A stretch of 64,000 nt of DNA from Vibrio gigantis (GCF_024347515.1 NZ_AP025493.1:496001-560000), one strand, 5' to 3'. Positions 26,071-35,032 are shown, numbered from the stretch's first letter. Numbers and translations are program-made. Notes: generated by a model not told the origin, from the letters alone.

Positions 26071-26160
26071 CTATTTGGTACCACACAACTTGAGACGATA
26101 CTGCTCAAGATCGCGCCATGGCATGGACAGCGAGTCAATCGCTTCTGAGAAAACTCGGAG
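26071..26160 (-). pseudogene. C-terminal remnant of a CobW-type GTPase gene
   Basis: Read on the minus strand this encodes about 29 residues, LRVFSEAIDSLSMPWRDL then EQYRLKLCGTK and a TAG stop. The end of the intact GTPase at 27098-28081 reads EVIDSQLMSWGDLEQ then ILLKLCGIK and stop, a close match at both protein and DNA level. An in-frame TAA precedes the fragment and no start exists. It is what is left of a second copy or paralogue. The rest of the 25889-26238 spacer shows only the inverted repeat at 26007-26039. Confidence 0.72.
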
Positions 26161-26238
26161 TTATAGACCGGAATTCGATTAAATGAAGAGTGACTGTGCA
26201 CTGTAATGATAGCCAAGTTCAGTTATCCCTTAACTTTT

Positions 26239-26574
26239 CTACCAAATATCCAAATCATTGGAGCCGGAATGCTCACCATCATGTGGCAACTCATTTGAAT
26301 AATGAGTGCGTTCCATCAAATCAGCTTTGTGATAAGCAAATCTAACACCCGGCTTCCGCATATTTTGAGAGCGTAAATATGCTTTAGTGCTCTTCACCTC
26401 TAATTGTACTTCGTGCACCTTATCCATCGCTAGCTTTTTAGTCTGGAACTCTGCATAAGAGCCATCTCCAAAATAAACAAAGTGCTTAACATCCTTCTTT
26501 AATCTCCCTCCATAACATTTAATAAGGATTACGCACGTTAATAGAAACAGCACACTTAATAAAATCAAGCTCAC
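26239..26574 (-). CDS. Small membrane-anchored protein of unknown function
   Basis: A 111-residue protein with one N-terminal helix (SLILLSVLFLLTCVILIKCYGG) and a basic, then polar, C-terminal part (KKLAMDKVHEVQLEVKSTKAYLRSQNMRKPG). The only start is a GTG at 26574 with a weak ribosome site. No family recognised. It stands between the GTPase remnant and the intact GTPase. It may be real but isolated and poorly supported. Confidence 0.45.
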   Translation of the reverse strand: MSLILLSVLFLLTCVILIKCYGGRLKKDVKHFVYFGDGSYAEFQTKKLAMDKVHEVQLEVKSTKAYLRSQNMRKPGVRFAYHKADLMERTHYSNELPHDGEHSGSNDLDIW

Positions 26575-27097
26575 AGGTTTCTCACTATTAAGTGTTTAGA
26601 TCTCTTTAGTAAGTCATTAGCACCAGGGCTATTAACAGTAAAAGGCATAGTTTAACCTCAAGACCATTCATAAAGTTTGTCGAATCATCTAACTTTTGTT
26701 GTATTTATCCGATTGGAATTACCTAATAATTAGGCACTTAGTCAGGTACGAGCAGCATCTAATGTAAATGTACAAATGACCAAAAGTCAGTTGCATAAGC
26801 TCATGATTTACCTGAGATACAGTATCCCAACCCAAACTATGAATGAAAACATGTCAAAACTATCAATGAGGTTCTTTTAATATCAATGAGGCCGGAAATA
26901 TTTTTAATTAGGACTATTTTGGGTTAACGAGAGTCGATAAGTATTTTGAGAGTAAAAAGTGCGATGAGTTCTAAGCGGATGCTTTAAAGGGAAGTACTAC
27001 TAGATATAAACACAAAGGCATATATGCCAATCATAAAATCGACATATATAACTTTAGACATTAAGTTAACAGATTATTTAAGCACGAATGTGTGATG
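26575..27097. other. Gene-poor AT-rich spacer
   Basis: About 520 bases without a convincing gene. It has a short direct repeat TATCAATGAG at 26861-26870 and 26881-26890. With the GTPase remnant on its left, this spacer may be decayed coding sequence, but no further homology is readable by eye. Confidence 0.45.
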
Positions 27098-28081
27098 CTA
27101 TTTGATGCCACACAGTTTGAGAAGAATCTGCTCGAGATCGCCCCATGACATGAGTTGTGAGTCAATCACTTCCAGCCGTGACTCAAATCCATCCAGGGTA
27201 ATTTCGTTCACAGACACAACTTGATTCGCCACGTTGAATGCGTAGCAACCTTGATTGGTATTCACTACGGCTTTTACACGTTCAGCCGTCAAATCAGACA
27301 ACATAGAGAATAGCGCATCGAAATCGAATTTATACTCTGCGCCAAACAGCCAACCACAGCTAAAATAACCCTGCCCTTTGTTTTCCTTACGGATGAACGC
27401 TTCTCCCGGAGGAAGTTCGAATTGAGGTTCTTGTTCAGCGTGATCATGATGGTGTGATTCAAGGTGAGTTGAAGCACTGCCATACACTCTTTCAATGTCC
27501 AACACTTCCAGTGGCACCTCACCGTCATGGATTAGCTTATGGAAGACTTTTGCTGGCGTTTGATCCGTCACCCAATCATTAAATACATCGATATCTTCAG
27601 CATGAACAAGGTCTACCTTAGTACCAAGAATCACATCTGCACTGTTTAGTTGATCATTGAAATTCTGATTCGACGTGTACTTTTCATTAGATAGATTTCG
27701 TGGGTCTACCAAGCCAAGCGTCGCTTTTAAATCAACATAAGGTGTGTATTGTTCTGAAGTTAACGTTGCAATCACTTGTTTAGGGTGACCAAGCCCCGTT
27801 GGCTCAATCAATAAACGATCTGGCTTTTGGCGAAGTAAGGCATTAATGCCCACCGACATAGGAACGCCAGCTGTACAACACATGCAGCCACCCGGTACTT
27901 CTTTAATCAAAGCGCCTTGATCTGTCATCAATGCACCATCAATACCAATTTCCCCGAACTCATTAACCAGAACAGCCCAGTTTTCATTTCCAGGTTTATT
28001 TTTTAGCAGGTTCAAAATGGCTGTCGTTTTACCAACACCTAAGAAACCCGTAATGATATTTGTAGGAACTTTTTTAGTCAT
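27098..28081 (-). CDS. CobW/COG0523-family metal-chaperone GTPase
   Basis: A 327-residue G3E GTPase with Walker A GFLGVGKTT (12-20), the metal motif GGCMCCT (C66, C68, C69) after the Walker B region, and a guanine-specificity motif near LGTKVDLV. A histidine-rich loop (HLESHHHDHAEQE) lies ahead of the C-terminal CobW_C domain, which ends DLEQILLKLCGIK. Members deliver zinc or other metals to client enzymes. No clear Zur box was seen; instead a perfect palindrome lies 21 bases upstream of the start. A fragment of a paralogue lies at 26071-26160. Confidence 0.88.
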   Translation of the reverse strand: MTKKVPTNIITGFLGVGKTTAILNLLKNKPGNENWAVLVNEFGEIGIDGALMTDQGALIKEVPGGCMCCTAGVPMSVGINALLRQKPDRLLIEPTGLGHPKQVIATLTSEQYTPYVDLKATLGLVDPRNLSNEKYTSNQNFNDQLNSADVILGTKVDLVHAEDIDVFNDWVTDQTPAKVFHKLIHDGEVPLEVLDIERVYGSASTHLESHHHDHAEQEPQFELPPGEAFIRKENKGQGYFSCGWLFGAEYKFDFDALFSMLSDLTAERVKAVVNTNQGCYAFNVANQVVSVNEITLDGFESRLEVIDSQLMSWGDLEQILLKLCGIK

Positions 28082-28632
28082 ATCAGTTCTCCTTTTTAAG
28101 GGAGTATATACTCAATCACTAAAAAGTTGACCCCAATCGATTGTTTATACTGAGATTCGTTAATAAAGCTTAGCGCGAAAATAATCTGAAGAGATAGGCT
28201 GTAGAGGCAGAATGCGGAAATGGGATGCTCCAGACAAACTAAAGGCGTACTTACTCAGTACGCCTCACCCTCGTTACTCAATCGTGAGTTCGCGAATCAG
28301 GAAGCCTTAAATATCGACCTGAACATTTAACGAGGAACTAAAACTTTGTTTCTGAATCCATCCAAATTGTGTGTAAAACCTCACTTCTCCTTGCGGTTCG
28401 TTATGTTGCTTTACGATTTAACTATGGTTCATTTTTGGGGATATTCAAGCCGCCACCAGAGAAACGATCAAAATTGTGACAGCGATTCCACTATTGCCCA
28501 TAGATTCCACTTATGTAACACGCACATTCCATAAATGAAATTCAACTTTCCATCTTTGTTGCTATAGGATATGCAGAGGAAGCGTATAATTTACGGCAAG
28601 CCCGCCTTAACCTATTCAGGAGCCTTATCTCA
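28082..28632. other. Spacer between the GTPase and clcA
   Basis: About 550 bases. It holds the palindrome at 28102-28113 and a hairpin GGCGTACT/AGTACGCC at about 28243-28263 without a clear T-run. A 62-codon open frame at 28346-28534 has no family features. The promoters of the divergent genes must lie here. Confidence 0.45.
28102..28113. promoter_or_regulatory. Palindromic operator candidate upstream of the GTPase
   Basis: GAGTATATACTC is a perfect 12-bp palindrome 21 bases upstream of the GTPase start, where a repressor or -10 element could lie. The cognate regulator is unknown. Confidence 0.35.
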
Positions 28633-30039
28633 ATGACCAGAAGAGAGAAAATTAAGCAGTCCCTACTAGCCAAAATGCCAAGGGATGCTATGAATCAATT
28701 TCTCTCAAGGGATAAGACCCCAGCTTCCGTTCTCTTGCTTTCTTGTATCGTTGGCGTACTTGCTGGCGTTGTGGGCACCTATTTCGAAGTCGCGGTTCAT
28801 TTCATCACAGAAACTCGTACCGATTGGCTGAAAGATGAAATCGGCAGCCATTTACCACTTTGGCTTGCAGCTTTCCTTATTAGTGCTGCGTTTGCCTTTA
28901 TTGGTTATTTTCTCGTTCACCGTTTTGCTCCAGAAGCTGCTGGTTCAGGTATCCCTGAAATCGAAGGCGCAATGGACGGCATGCGTCCTGTTCGATGGTG
29001 GAGAGTATTACCCGTAAAATTCTTTGGCGGCATGGGTGCACTAGGCTCCGGTATGGTTTTAGGCCGCGAAGGGCCAACCGTTCAAATGGGCGGCAGTATT
29101 GGGCGTATGGTCACTGATATCTTTCGAGTCAAAGATGACGACACTCGTCACTCACTGTTGGCTTCAGGTGCTGCAGGTGGTTTAGCCGCCGCATTTAACG
29201 CTCCGCTAGCTGGCATCATGTTTGTGGTTGAGGAAATGAGACCACAATTTCGCTACTCACTGATATCAATCAAAGCCGTCATCATCTCAGCGATTTCAGC
29301 CAACATTGTGTTTCGTTCTATCAATGGCCAGTCTGCTGTTATTACAATGCCCCAATACCAACCACCTGAACTCGACGCACTTTGGTTGTTCTTGTTGTTA
29401 GGTGTGCTGTTCGGCCTGTTTGGTGTGGTTTTCAATAAGCTGATTACGCTTTCCCAAGACCTTTTTGTAGCAATACACAAAAATGACCGAAAACGCTACC
29501 TGATGACAGGCACCCTACTTGGCGGTTGCTTTGGCTTGTTGCTGCTCTATATACCTGAATTAACTGGTGGTGGTATTGGTATCATCCCGAATATCACGAA
29601 TGGCAGTTATAGCACCAACGTGTTGCTGTTGATCTTCTTAGGCCGAGTCATCACCACCCTGCTTTGTTTCGGTTCTGGTGCGCCAGGCGGTATTTTTGCA
29701 CCGATGCTTGCTCTAGGAACACTCTTTGGTTATGCGTTTGGGCTTATCGCGGCAGCATTCTTTCCTGAACTGAATATTGAACCGGGTATGTTTGCAATTG
29801 CTGGCATGGGAGCGTTGTTTGCCGCCACAGTGAGAGCACCTATCACTGGTATACTGCTGGTTATTGAAATGACCAATAACTACTACCTCATCCTACCGCT
29901 GATCATCACCTGCTTAGGCGCGGTAATCATTGCTCAAATGTTAGGTGGGCAACCAATTTACAGCCAATTGCTAAACCGTACGCTGAAAAACGAGAAGCTA
30001 AGACAACAAGATCTCCCTCAACAAGAGGAAGTACGTTAA
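28633..30039 (+). CDS. clcA: ClcA, H+/Cl- exchange transporter
   Basis: A 468-residue CLC protein. It has the chloride-site signatures GSGIPEIE (104-111) and GREGPTVQ (144-151, gating glutamate E146). E201 in FVVEEMRPQF corresponds to the proton glutamate E203 of the E. coli exchanger. GAPGGIFAPML and the tyrosine in QPIYSQLL are also present. The two glutamates mark it as an exchanger, not a channel. In enteric bacteria and Vibrio cholerae ClcA serves in acid response. The preceding AGGAGCC is a good ribosome site. Confidence 0.95.
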   Translation: MTRREKIKQSLLAKMPRDAMNQFLSRDKTPASVLLLSCIVGVLAGVVGTYFEVAVHFITETRTDWLKDEIGSHLPLWLAAFLISAAFAFIGYFLVHRFAPEAAGSGIPEIEGAMDGMRPVRWWRVLPVKFFGGMGALGSGMVLGREGPTVQMGGSIGRMVTDIFRVKDDDTRHSLLASGAAGGLAAAFNAPLAGIMFVVEEMRPQFRYSLISIKAVIISAISANIVFRSINGQSAVITMPQYQPPELDALWLFLLLGVLFGLFGVVFNKLITLSQDLFVAIHKNDRKRYLMTGTLLGGCFGLLLLYIPELTGGGIGIIPNITNGSYSTNVLLLIFLGRVITTLLCFGSGAPGGIFAPMLALGTLFGYAFGLIAAAFFPELNIEPGMFAIAGMGALFAATVRAPITGILLVIEMTNNYYLILPLIITCLGAVIIAQMLGGQPIYSQLLNRTLKNEKLRQQDLPQQEEVR

Positions 30040-30245
30040 TTACAAATGACTCATGAAACAAAAGCACACATTCAACGTGCTTAATATCCCGATTCCGTAT
30101 CAAAATCAAAAAAGCAAACGTTAAACTTGGTATCATCCACTCAAAATTAGTTGAGTGTCCTCAAAATCTATTGATGGAATACCTACACGCTCTAGCTAAA
30201 GCAAATAATGCCATATTCTGTAATTAACTACGTTGGAGCAAATCG

Positions 30246-31226
30246 TTGAACTGGAGAAGATTAACCCAAGTAAAAAATGTGCCGCCATCTCAGGCGTCTT
30301 TAGCACTTGGCGTTATAGGGTTAGGACAAGCATGGGCATTATATATACCGGGCATTGGTGAGATAATTCGCCCCTACCTCGCTTCATTCGGCGCGCTATT
30401 ATTGCTGCCTGTATTACTTCGCTATTTAACAAGCTTTAATACCTTCCTTAATGATATTCGCCACCCGTTAAGTGGAAGCTTGATGGCACCGATGAGCATG
30501 GCTTTACTGATTCTGTGTGATTATTTAGCCGAGATATCGCCAGTCATCGCCTACCCAGTTTGGTTCTGTGCGCTATTGCTGCACTTTACCATGATGGTGT
30601 TGTTTTTTAGTTTTCAGATCATCAACTTCAAAATGTCGAACATTGTACCGAGTTGGTTTCTGTATCCAGTCGGTTTGATCAGCAGTTCGTTAGCGGGTAC
30701 ACAGTTTGGTCACACAGTCTTTTCAGAAACACTTGCGGCCACTTGTATTGGTATCTATTTCCTCATGCTGCCAGTGGTATTGTACCGCTTGGTATTCGAA
30801 GGAAACTTGCCACGCAGAGCAAGGCCAACACTCGCTATCATGGCGGCTCCGGTTAACTTGTCTTTAGCCGCTTACTTGGTTAACTTCGACAATCCAGACC
30901 CAATCCTAACAGGCGCCTTAGCTGGCATTGCCATCACCATGACACTGTTAATTTATTTGTGTTATATCCGTCTTATGCGTCTGAAATTCCAACCTTCAAT
31001 TGCTGCCGTCACCTTCCCATCCGTGATCAGCGCCATTGCTATGCATCGATTAACCACGTTTTTCGGCGCGGAATACCCGCAATGGTATTGGCTACACAAG
31101 TTTGGTTTCTTCGAACTAACCATCGCAACCATCCTGGTGATTTGGGTTGCAGGCGGTTATGTCAAAATGTACTGGCCTGAGTTTTTTGACACTCACTACA
31201 TGTCAAAAAAGACGAAGCGCTCATAA
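30246..31226 (+). CDS. TehA/SLAC1-family (TDT) membrane transporter
   Basis: A 326-residue protein with ten predicted membrane helices and no large soluble part, as in TehA/SLAC1 anion channels. The opening PPSQASLALGVIGLGQAWALY and the repeated pattern of short helices with central glycines and prolines fit the tellurite-resistance/dicarboxylate transporter family. The start is TTG at 30246 with GGAG seven bases upstream; no nearby ATG competes. The substrate is not determined. It converges with hmp at a shared terminator. Confidence 0.8.
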   Translation: MNWRRLTQVKNVPPSQASLALGVIGLGQAWALYIPGIGEIIRPYLASFGALLLLPVLLRYLTSFNTFLNDIRHPLSGSLMAPMSMALLILCDYLAEISPVIAYPVWFCALLLHFTMMVLFFSFQIINFKMSNIVPSWFLYPVGLISSSLAGTQFGHTVFSETLAATCIGIYFLMLPVVLYRLVFEGNLPRRARPTLAIMAAPVNLSLAAYLVNFDNPDPILTGALAGIAITMTLLIYLCYIRLMRLKFQPSIAAVTFPSVISAIAMHRLTTFFGAEYPQWYWLHKFGFFELTIATILVIWVAGGYVKMYWPEFFDTHYMSKKTKRS

Positions 31227-31280
31227 TCAACTCAACTCATCTTTTCTAGAACGTCTCGATTCAGCGCTCCTCCAAACAAG

Positions 31281-31306
31281 AAAGGCCTCACACTGTGAGG
31301 CCTTTT
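31281..31306. terminator. Shared terminator between the TehA-like gene and hmp
   Basis: AAAGGCCTCACA and GTGAGGCCTTTT form an almost perfect stem with a two-base loop and short A/T tails on either side, suited to both converging genes. Confidence 0.85.
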
Positions 31307-31362
31307 GAATAGGCAAGGTTTTTAGTCGTTCAGGCGAGTGCTAATACAACTGCCGGGAGAAC

Positions 31363-32559
31363 TTAGAAATTTGCGTGAGGGCCGAATACTTCGTAGTGAA
31401 CGCGTGAACGGTCAACTTTCAATGCATCTAGCTGCTCTACGATGTTTTTCATGAAGCCAACAGGGCCACAGATGTAGAAGTCGCTCTCTTCAAAACCTTT
31501 AGTATCAGAGATAGACGCTAGATCCATTTGACCTTGATGCGTATTTTCACATGCAGATTCATCTTTATTCATGTACCACGTTTTCGCTTCCCAACCTTTG
31601 TCAGCAACGATATCTTTAACACGAGTTGTGAAAGAGTGTTGACCTACGTTCTCACAAGCGTGAAGGTAAAGTACTGGCTCGTTTTTATCTTCCGTGTTTA
31701 GAAATTCAAGCATAGACTGCATTGGTGTTACACCAACACCTGCAGAGATAAGCGTTACTGGCTTGCTGCGCTCTTGATACATGAAGTCACCGGCTGGTGC
31801 GTATAGGTTAACTTCATCACCAACAGCAACCGTATCGTGTAGGTGGTTAGATACAACGCCTTGTGTTTCTTGACCATAGCCTTCACGTTTAACAGAAATG
31901 CGGTATTGCTTACCGTTTGGCTTATCAGACAGTGAGTATTGACGAATCTCGCTGTATTGAGCCCCTTCAGGTTTCACTTCGATACCAATGTATTGACCTG
32001 GCGTATAGTCTAGAACTTCGCCGCCGTCTTTTGGCTGTAGAATGAAGCTTGTTACCAATGCTGATTCTTCAATCTTGTCTGCAATCACGAATGTACGCGC
32101 CGCTTCCCAACCACCAACAGCTTGCTTACGCTGTAGGTAAAGTTCAGCTTCACGATCGATGAATACTTGAGCCAAGAAAAGGTAAGCAGCTGTCCACGCT
32201 TCCTCCACTTCTGGAGTAAAAGCTTCTGTAGCCAATTCGCGTAAAGTTTCAATCAGGTGTAAACCAACAATTTGGTAATGCTCTGGTTGAATGTTAAAAC
32301 TTGTGTGTTTCTGGGCAATGCGTTCAACCGCGGTTGTTAGCGCTGCTAGGTTTTCAATGTTCTTTGCATAAGCCGCGATAGCTTCAAACAGTGCTACGCC
32401 TTGGCGACCTGTTCTTTGGTGAGTCATATTGAAGATATCTTTCAACTCGGGGTTATGCGTGAACATACGTTGATAAAAGTGCTGAGTTAAAGCTGGACCT
32501 GCGCTCTCAAGTAGAGGAATAGTAGATTTGATGATTTCGATATGTGCATTGTTAAGCAT
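31363..32559 (-). CDS. hmp: Flavohaemoglobin Hmp (nitric oxide dioxygenase)
   Basis: A 398-residue three-domain enzyme that turns NO and O2 into nitrate. The globin domain (1-140) has distal Y29 and proximal H85. The FAD domain (about 150-260) has RQYSLSDKP. The NAD domain (about 265-398) has SAGVGVTPMQSML and ends in YEVFGPHANF. The length is typical. It diverges from norR. The spacer has a sigma-54 promoter facing hmp and NorR-type sites upstream of it, so NO-dependent induction by NorR is likely. Confidence 0.96.
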   Translation of the reverse strand: MLNNAHIEIIKSTIPLLESAGPALTQHFYQRMFTHNPELKDIFNMTHQRTGRQGVALFEAIAAYAKNIENLAALTTAVERIAQKHTSFNIQPEHYQIVGLHLIETLRELATEAFTPEVEEAWTAAYLFLAQVFIDREAELYLQRKQAVGGWEAARTFVIADKIEESALVTSFILQPKDGGEVLDYTPGQYIGIEVKPEGAQYSEIRQYSLSDKPNGKQYRISVKREGYGQETQGVVSNHLHDTVAVGDEVNLYAPAGDFMYQERSKPVTLISAGVGVTPMQSMLEFLNTEDKNEPVLYLHACENVGQHSFTTRVKDIVADKGWEAKTWYMNKDESACENTHQGQMDLASISDTKGFEESDFYICGPVGFMKNIVEQLDALKVDRSRVHYEVFGPHANF

Positions 32560-32596
32560 GAATTTACTCCGAACACTGAGCCTTATGACCTATTAT

Positions 32597-32607
32597 GTCA
32601 TTTTGAC
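32597..32607. promoter_or_regulatory. GT-N7-AC site in the hmp leader
   Basis: GTCATTTTGAC matches the NorR core GT-N7-AC and is an inverted repeat GTCA/TGAC. It lies between the proposed sigma-54 promoter and the hmp start, 38 bases before the start. Confidence 0.4.
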
Positions 32608-32668
32608 TACTTAAAAATTAAGAATGACTTATCGATTTTCTGAAAGCTTAGTTATTTTTAGAAACTGA

Positions 32669-32679
32669 GTTATTTTGAC
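32669..32679. promoter_or_regulatory. Second GT-N7-AC site in the hmp leader
   Basis: GTTATTTTGAC fits GT-N7-AC, and the outer bases extend the symmetry to GAGT...ACTC. It is 72 bp from the site at 32597. Confidence 0.4.
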
Positions 32680-32786
32680 TCGTTTTCATTTCAAAAAATC
32701 GCGAAACCTGATTAATGCCATCTGATTGATTGAGATCAAGAATAGTCTGTTTAATCAGCGCTATAATTGGGCTTCGCTGTCTCTTT

Positions 32787-32802
32787 TGCACAATCAGTGC
32801 CA
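32787..32802 (-). promoter_or_regulatory. Sigma-54 promoter for hmp
   Basis: The minus strand reads TGGCACTGATTGTGCA. It has GG and GC separated by exactly ten bases, matching the -24/-12 consensus TGGCAC-N5-TTGCA with one mismatch. Transcription would start near 32775, giving an hmp leader of over 200 bases. The neighbouring NorR is a sigma-54 activator. Confidence 0.72.
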
Positions 32803-32858
32803 ACTTTATCAAGCCCCGTCACCATTAGCTTTATTCTCAAAATTCCTTTTATAAAAAT

Positions 32859-32891
32859 GTCAAAAAGACCTTTTTATTAAGTCAATAAGAC
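32859..32891. promoter_or_regulatory. Pair of NorR enhancer sites
   Basis: GTCAAAAAGAC (32859-32869) and GTCAATAAGAC (32881-32891) both fit GT-N7-AC and differ at one base. Their centres are 22 bp apart, about two helical turns. They lie 60-90 bp upstream of the sigma-54 promoter for hmp and just ahead of norR, so they could also set norR autoregulation. Confidence 0.68.
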
Positions 32892-32929
32892 TCTATGATG
32901 TATATAAACACACACAGTTAGAGTTTTTT

Positions 32930-34522
32930 ATGCAAGATATCTCCGCATCTACCCTCATGGAAATGACCATTGGTCTCGCAAGTGGTGTGAACGATCAAGA
33001 TCGTTTTAATCGCCTAATCGATGCCATTCGTAAAACCATTACGTGTGATTGTGTCGCGCTATTAAGCCTTCAAGGTGACACTTTAGTACCCATAGCAATG
33101 CAAGGGCTCAGCCGCGACACGTTCGGTCGTCGCTTTATCATTTCAGAGCACCCACGTTTTGCGGAGATATGCGCGTCTCGCTCTCCTGTTCGTTTCGATT
33201 CTGATAGTTCTCTCCCAGACCCTTTTGATGGTCTGCTGATCGACCATGATGGCGATCTGCCAATGCACGCTTGTATGGGCCTACCTTTGCTATTCGGCGA
33301 CAAGTTATTGGGGGTTTTAACTCTAGACAGCCTAAAACCTGATGTCTTCGCTAATATCCCGGCCCGTAACCTCGAAGTACTGGCTGCGATTGCGGCGTCA
33401 TCCATGCAAATGGCACTGACCTTCTCGCAACTTGAACATCAAGCGAAACAATCAAAACAATTACTGGAAGAGTTGAATGTAGAGTCATGGGAACGTGACG
33501 GCGGCGAGTTGATTGGTAACAGTGACACTATGGTTGCGCTTAAGAACGACATTGCCGTGGTCGCACCGTCTGAGTTTAATATTTTGATTCATGGTGACAC
33601 GGGGGTTGGTAAAGAGCTTGTAGCTCGTACTCTACACCATCAATCTCAACGTAAACGCAACCCACTCGTCTACGTAAACTGTGCTGCAATTCCTGAAAAC
33701 TTAGTCGAGAGTGAGCTGTTTGGTCACGTTCGTGGCGCGTTCACTGGCGCAGACAAAAACCGTTTAGGTAAGTTTGCTTTAGCCGATGGTGGCACACTGT
33801 TCCTTGATGAGATTGGTGAATTGCCTTTAGCCGCGCAAAGCAAGTTATTACGAGCCCTACAAAACAACGAAATCCAACCTGTTGGCCAAGACAACATTCA
33901 AACCATTGATGTACGAGTATTGGCAGCAACTAACCGAGATTTAAAACAAGAAGTTGAAGACGGCCGATTCAGAGCCGATTTGTACCACCGACTGAGTGTT
34001 TACCCTATCGCGGTGCCTGCACTGAAAGATCGTGGTGACGACATCAGCTTGTTAGCGGGCTTCTTCTTAGAACAAGCACGTCGTAAGCTTGGTATCAACC
34101 AAGTGAAGTTTCGTTCCGACGTTCTTTCGTTCCTAAACCGTTATGGTTGGCCAGGTAACGTGCGTGAGCTTGAACATGTGATCAGTCGTTCAGCACTGAA
34201 AGCATTAGCTCGTAGCACCAATAAAAACCTAGTGACAATTACCAAAGAAGATTGTGGCCCGCTCGACCAAGATCAGCCTATTGCGACTACACAGACGAAG
34301 AACACACCGTTATCGACACCAACGATCGATCTTTCGGCTGGTTTGCGTGGCGCAACGGACGACTTTCAACGCAGTATCATTACTGAGGTGTTGGAAGATG
34401 CCAATTTTAACTGGGCACAAGCAGGGCGAGTTCTGAAAACAGACCGAGCAAACCTGACTCGACTGTCTAAGCGTTTAGGACTAAATGTGGCTAAGTCTCA
34501 CACGATCGAACGGACAAAATAG
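32930..34522 (+). CDS. norR: NorR, nitric oxide-responsive sigma-54 activator
   Basis: A 530-residue enhancer-binding protein. The N-terminal GAF domain (about 10-165) holds candidate iron ligands including C115 in MHACMGLP. The AAA+ domain (about 192-425) has Walker A GDTGVGKE (222-229), the sigma-54 contact loop GAFTGA (269-274), Walker B LFLDEIGELPL and an arginine-finger region. A Fis-type helix-turn-helix closes the protein (NWAQAGRVLKTDRANLTRLSKRLG). In E. coli NorR binds NO at a GAF-domain iron and activates norVW; here the nearest target is hmp. Confidence 0.94.
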   Translation: MQDISASTLMEMTIGLASGVNDQDRFNRLIDAIRKTITCDCVALLSLQGDTLVPIAMQGLSRDTFGRRFIISEHPRFAEICASRSPVRFDSDSSLPDPFDGLLIDHDGDLPMHACMGLPLLFGDKLLGVLTLDSLKPDVFANIPARNLEVLAAIAASSMQMALTFSQLEHQAKQSKQLLEELNVESWERDGGELIGNSDTMVALKNDIAVVAPSEFNILIHGDTGVGKELVARTLHHQSQRKRNPLVYVNCAAIPENLVESELFGHVRGAFTGADKNRLGKFALADGGTLFLDEIGELPLAAQSKLLRALQNNEIQPVGQDNIQTIDVRVLAATNRDLKQEVEDGRFRADLYHRLSVYPIAVPALKDRGDDISLLAGFFLEQARRKLGINQVKFRSDVLSFLNRYGWPGNVRELEHVISRSALKALARSTNKNLVTITKEDCGPLDQDQPIATTQTKNTPLSTPTIDLSAGLRGATDDFQRSIITEVLEDANFNWAQAGRVLKTDRANLTRLSKRLGLNVAKSHTIERTK

Positions 34523-34611
34523 ATATTAGCAGTTTGTTGCGAGCATCTAACAAAACTTGTGTATATAATGCTGCAAATTGTAACGCTAATTTTAAATATG
34601 TAGAGAGAGTT

Positions 34612-34971
34612 ATGAAGTTTATCCGTTGGTTTTTAGGTCGTGTCATCTTGTTATTAAATTTTGTTTTCAGCCCACGCGGTGTTAAGCGTTCTCAGGAAGA
34701 GCAAAGCAAAGTAAATGAGCAAGCAAAGACACACACGTTATACCAATTCGAAGCGTGCCCATTTTGTGTGAAAGTGCGCCGCGCGATGAAACGTCAATCG
34801 GTTCAGTTTGAACTTCGTGATGCAAAAAACAATGAACAACACCGCGCAGAGCTTGAAGCTGGCGGCGGTCGTGTGAAAGTACCTTGTCTACGTATCGAGA
34901 AAGACGGCAAAACTGAGTGGATGTACGAGTCTTCAGACATCGTCGCTTACTTGGAAAAACAATTCGCATAA
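34612..34971 (+). CDS. Membrane-anchored glutaredoxin-like protein
   Basis: A 119-residue protein with an N-terminal helix (FIRWFLGRVILLLNFVFSP), then a thioredoxin-fold domain (about 40-118). The domain has the dithiol motif ACPFCVKVRRAM, the cis-proline loop RVKVPCLRIE and the glutathione-site sequence YESSDIVAYLEKQF. This matches glutaredoxin/GST N-terminal domain proteins. The start ATG at 34612 follows AGAGAG; upstream in-frame codons give a poor extension. It likely reduces disulfides or mixed glutathione disulfides near the membrane. Confidence 0.86.
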   Translation: MKFIRWFLGRVILLLNFVFSPRGVKRSQEEQSKVNEQAKTHTLYQFEACPFCVKVRRAMKRQSVQFELRDAKNNEQHRAELEAGGGRVKVPCLRIEKDGKTEWMYESSDIVAYLEKQFA

Positions 34972-34999
34972 GCTCACAAGCGAAGCGAAAGCCAGATAC

Positions 35000-35032
35000 A
35001 AAAAATCCCTCGAATGTGAGGGATTTTTTATG
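35000..35032 (+). terminator. Terminator after the glutaredoxin-like gene
   Basis: AAAAATCCCTC and GAGGGATTTTT pair around a six-base loop and continue into the T-run. It also serves the minus-strand OmpA-family gene that ends at 35082. Confidence 0.88.

Noticed and set aside
26861..26890. Direct repeat TATCAATGAG, 20 bases apart
   Set aside because: Two short copies in AT-rich DNA; could be chance and no regulator context is visible.
28239..28270. GGCGTACT/AGTACGCC hairpin as an sRNA or gene terminator
   Set aside because: No T-run on the plus strand, only a weak one on the minus strand, and no gene ends next to it.
28346..28534. 62-codon frame before clcA
   Set aside because: Composition is unlike its neighbours, with no ribosome site and no recognisable motif; likely chance.
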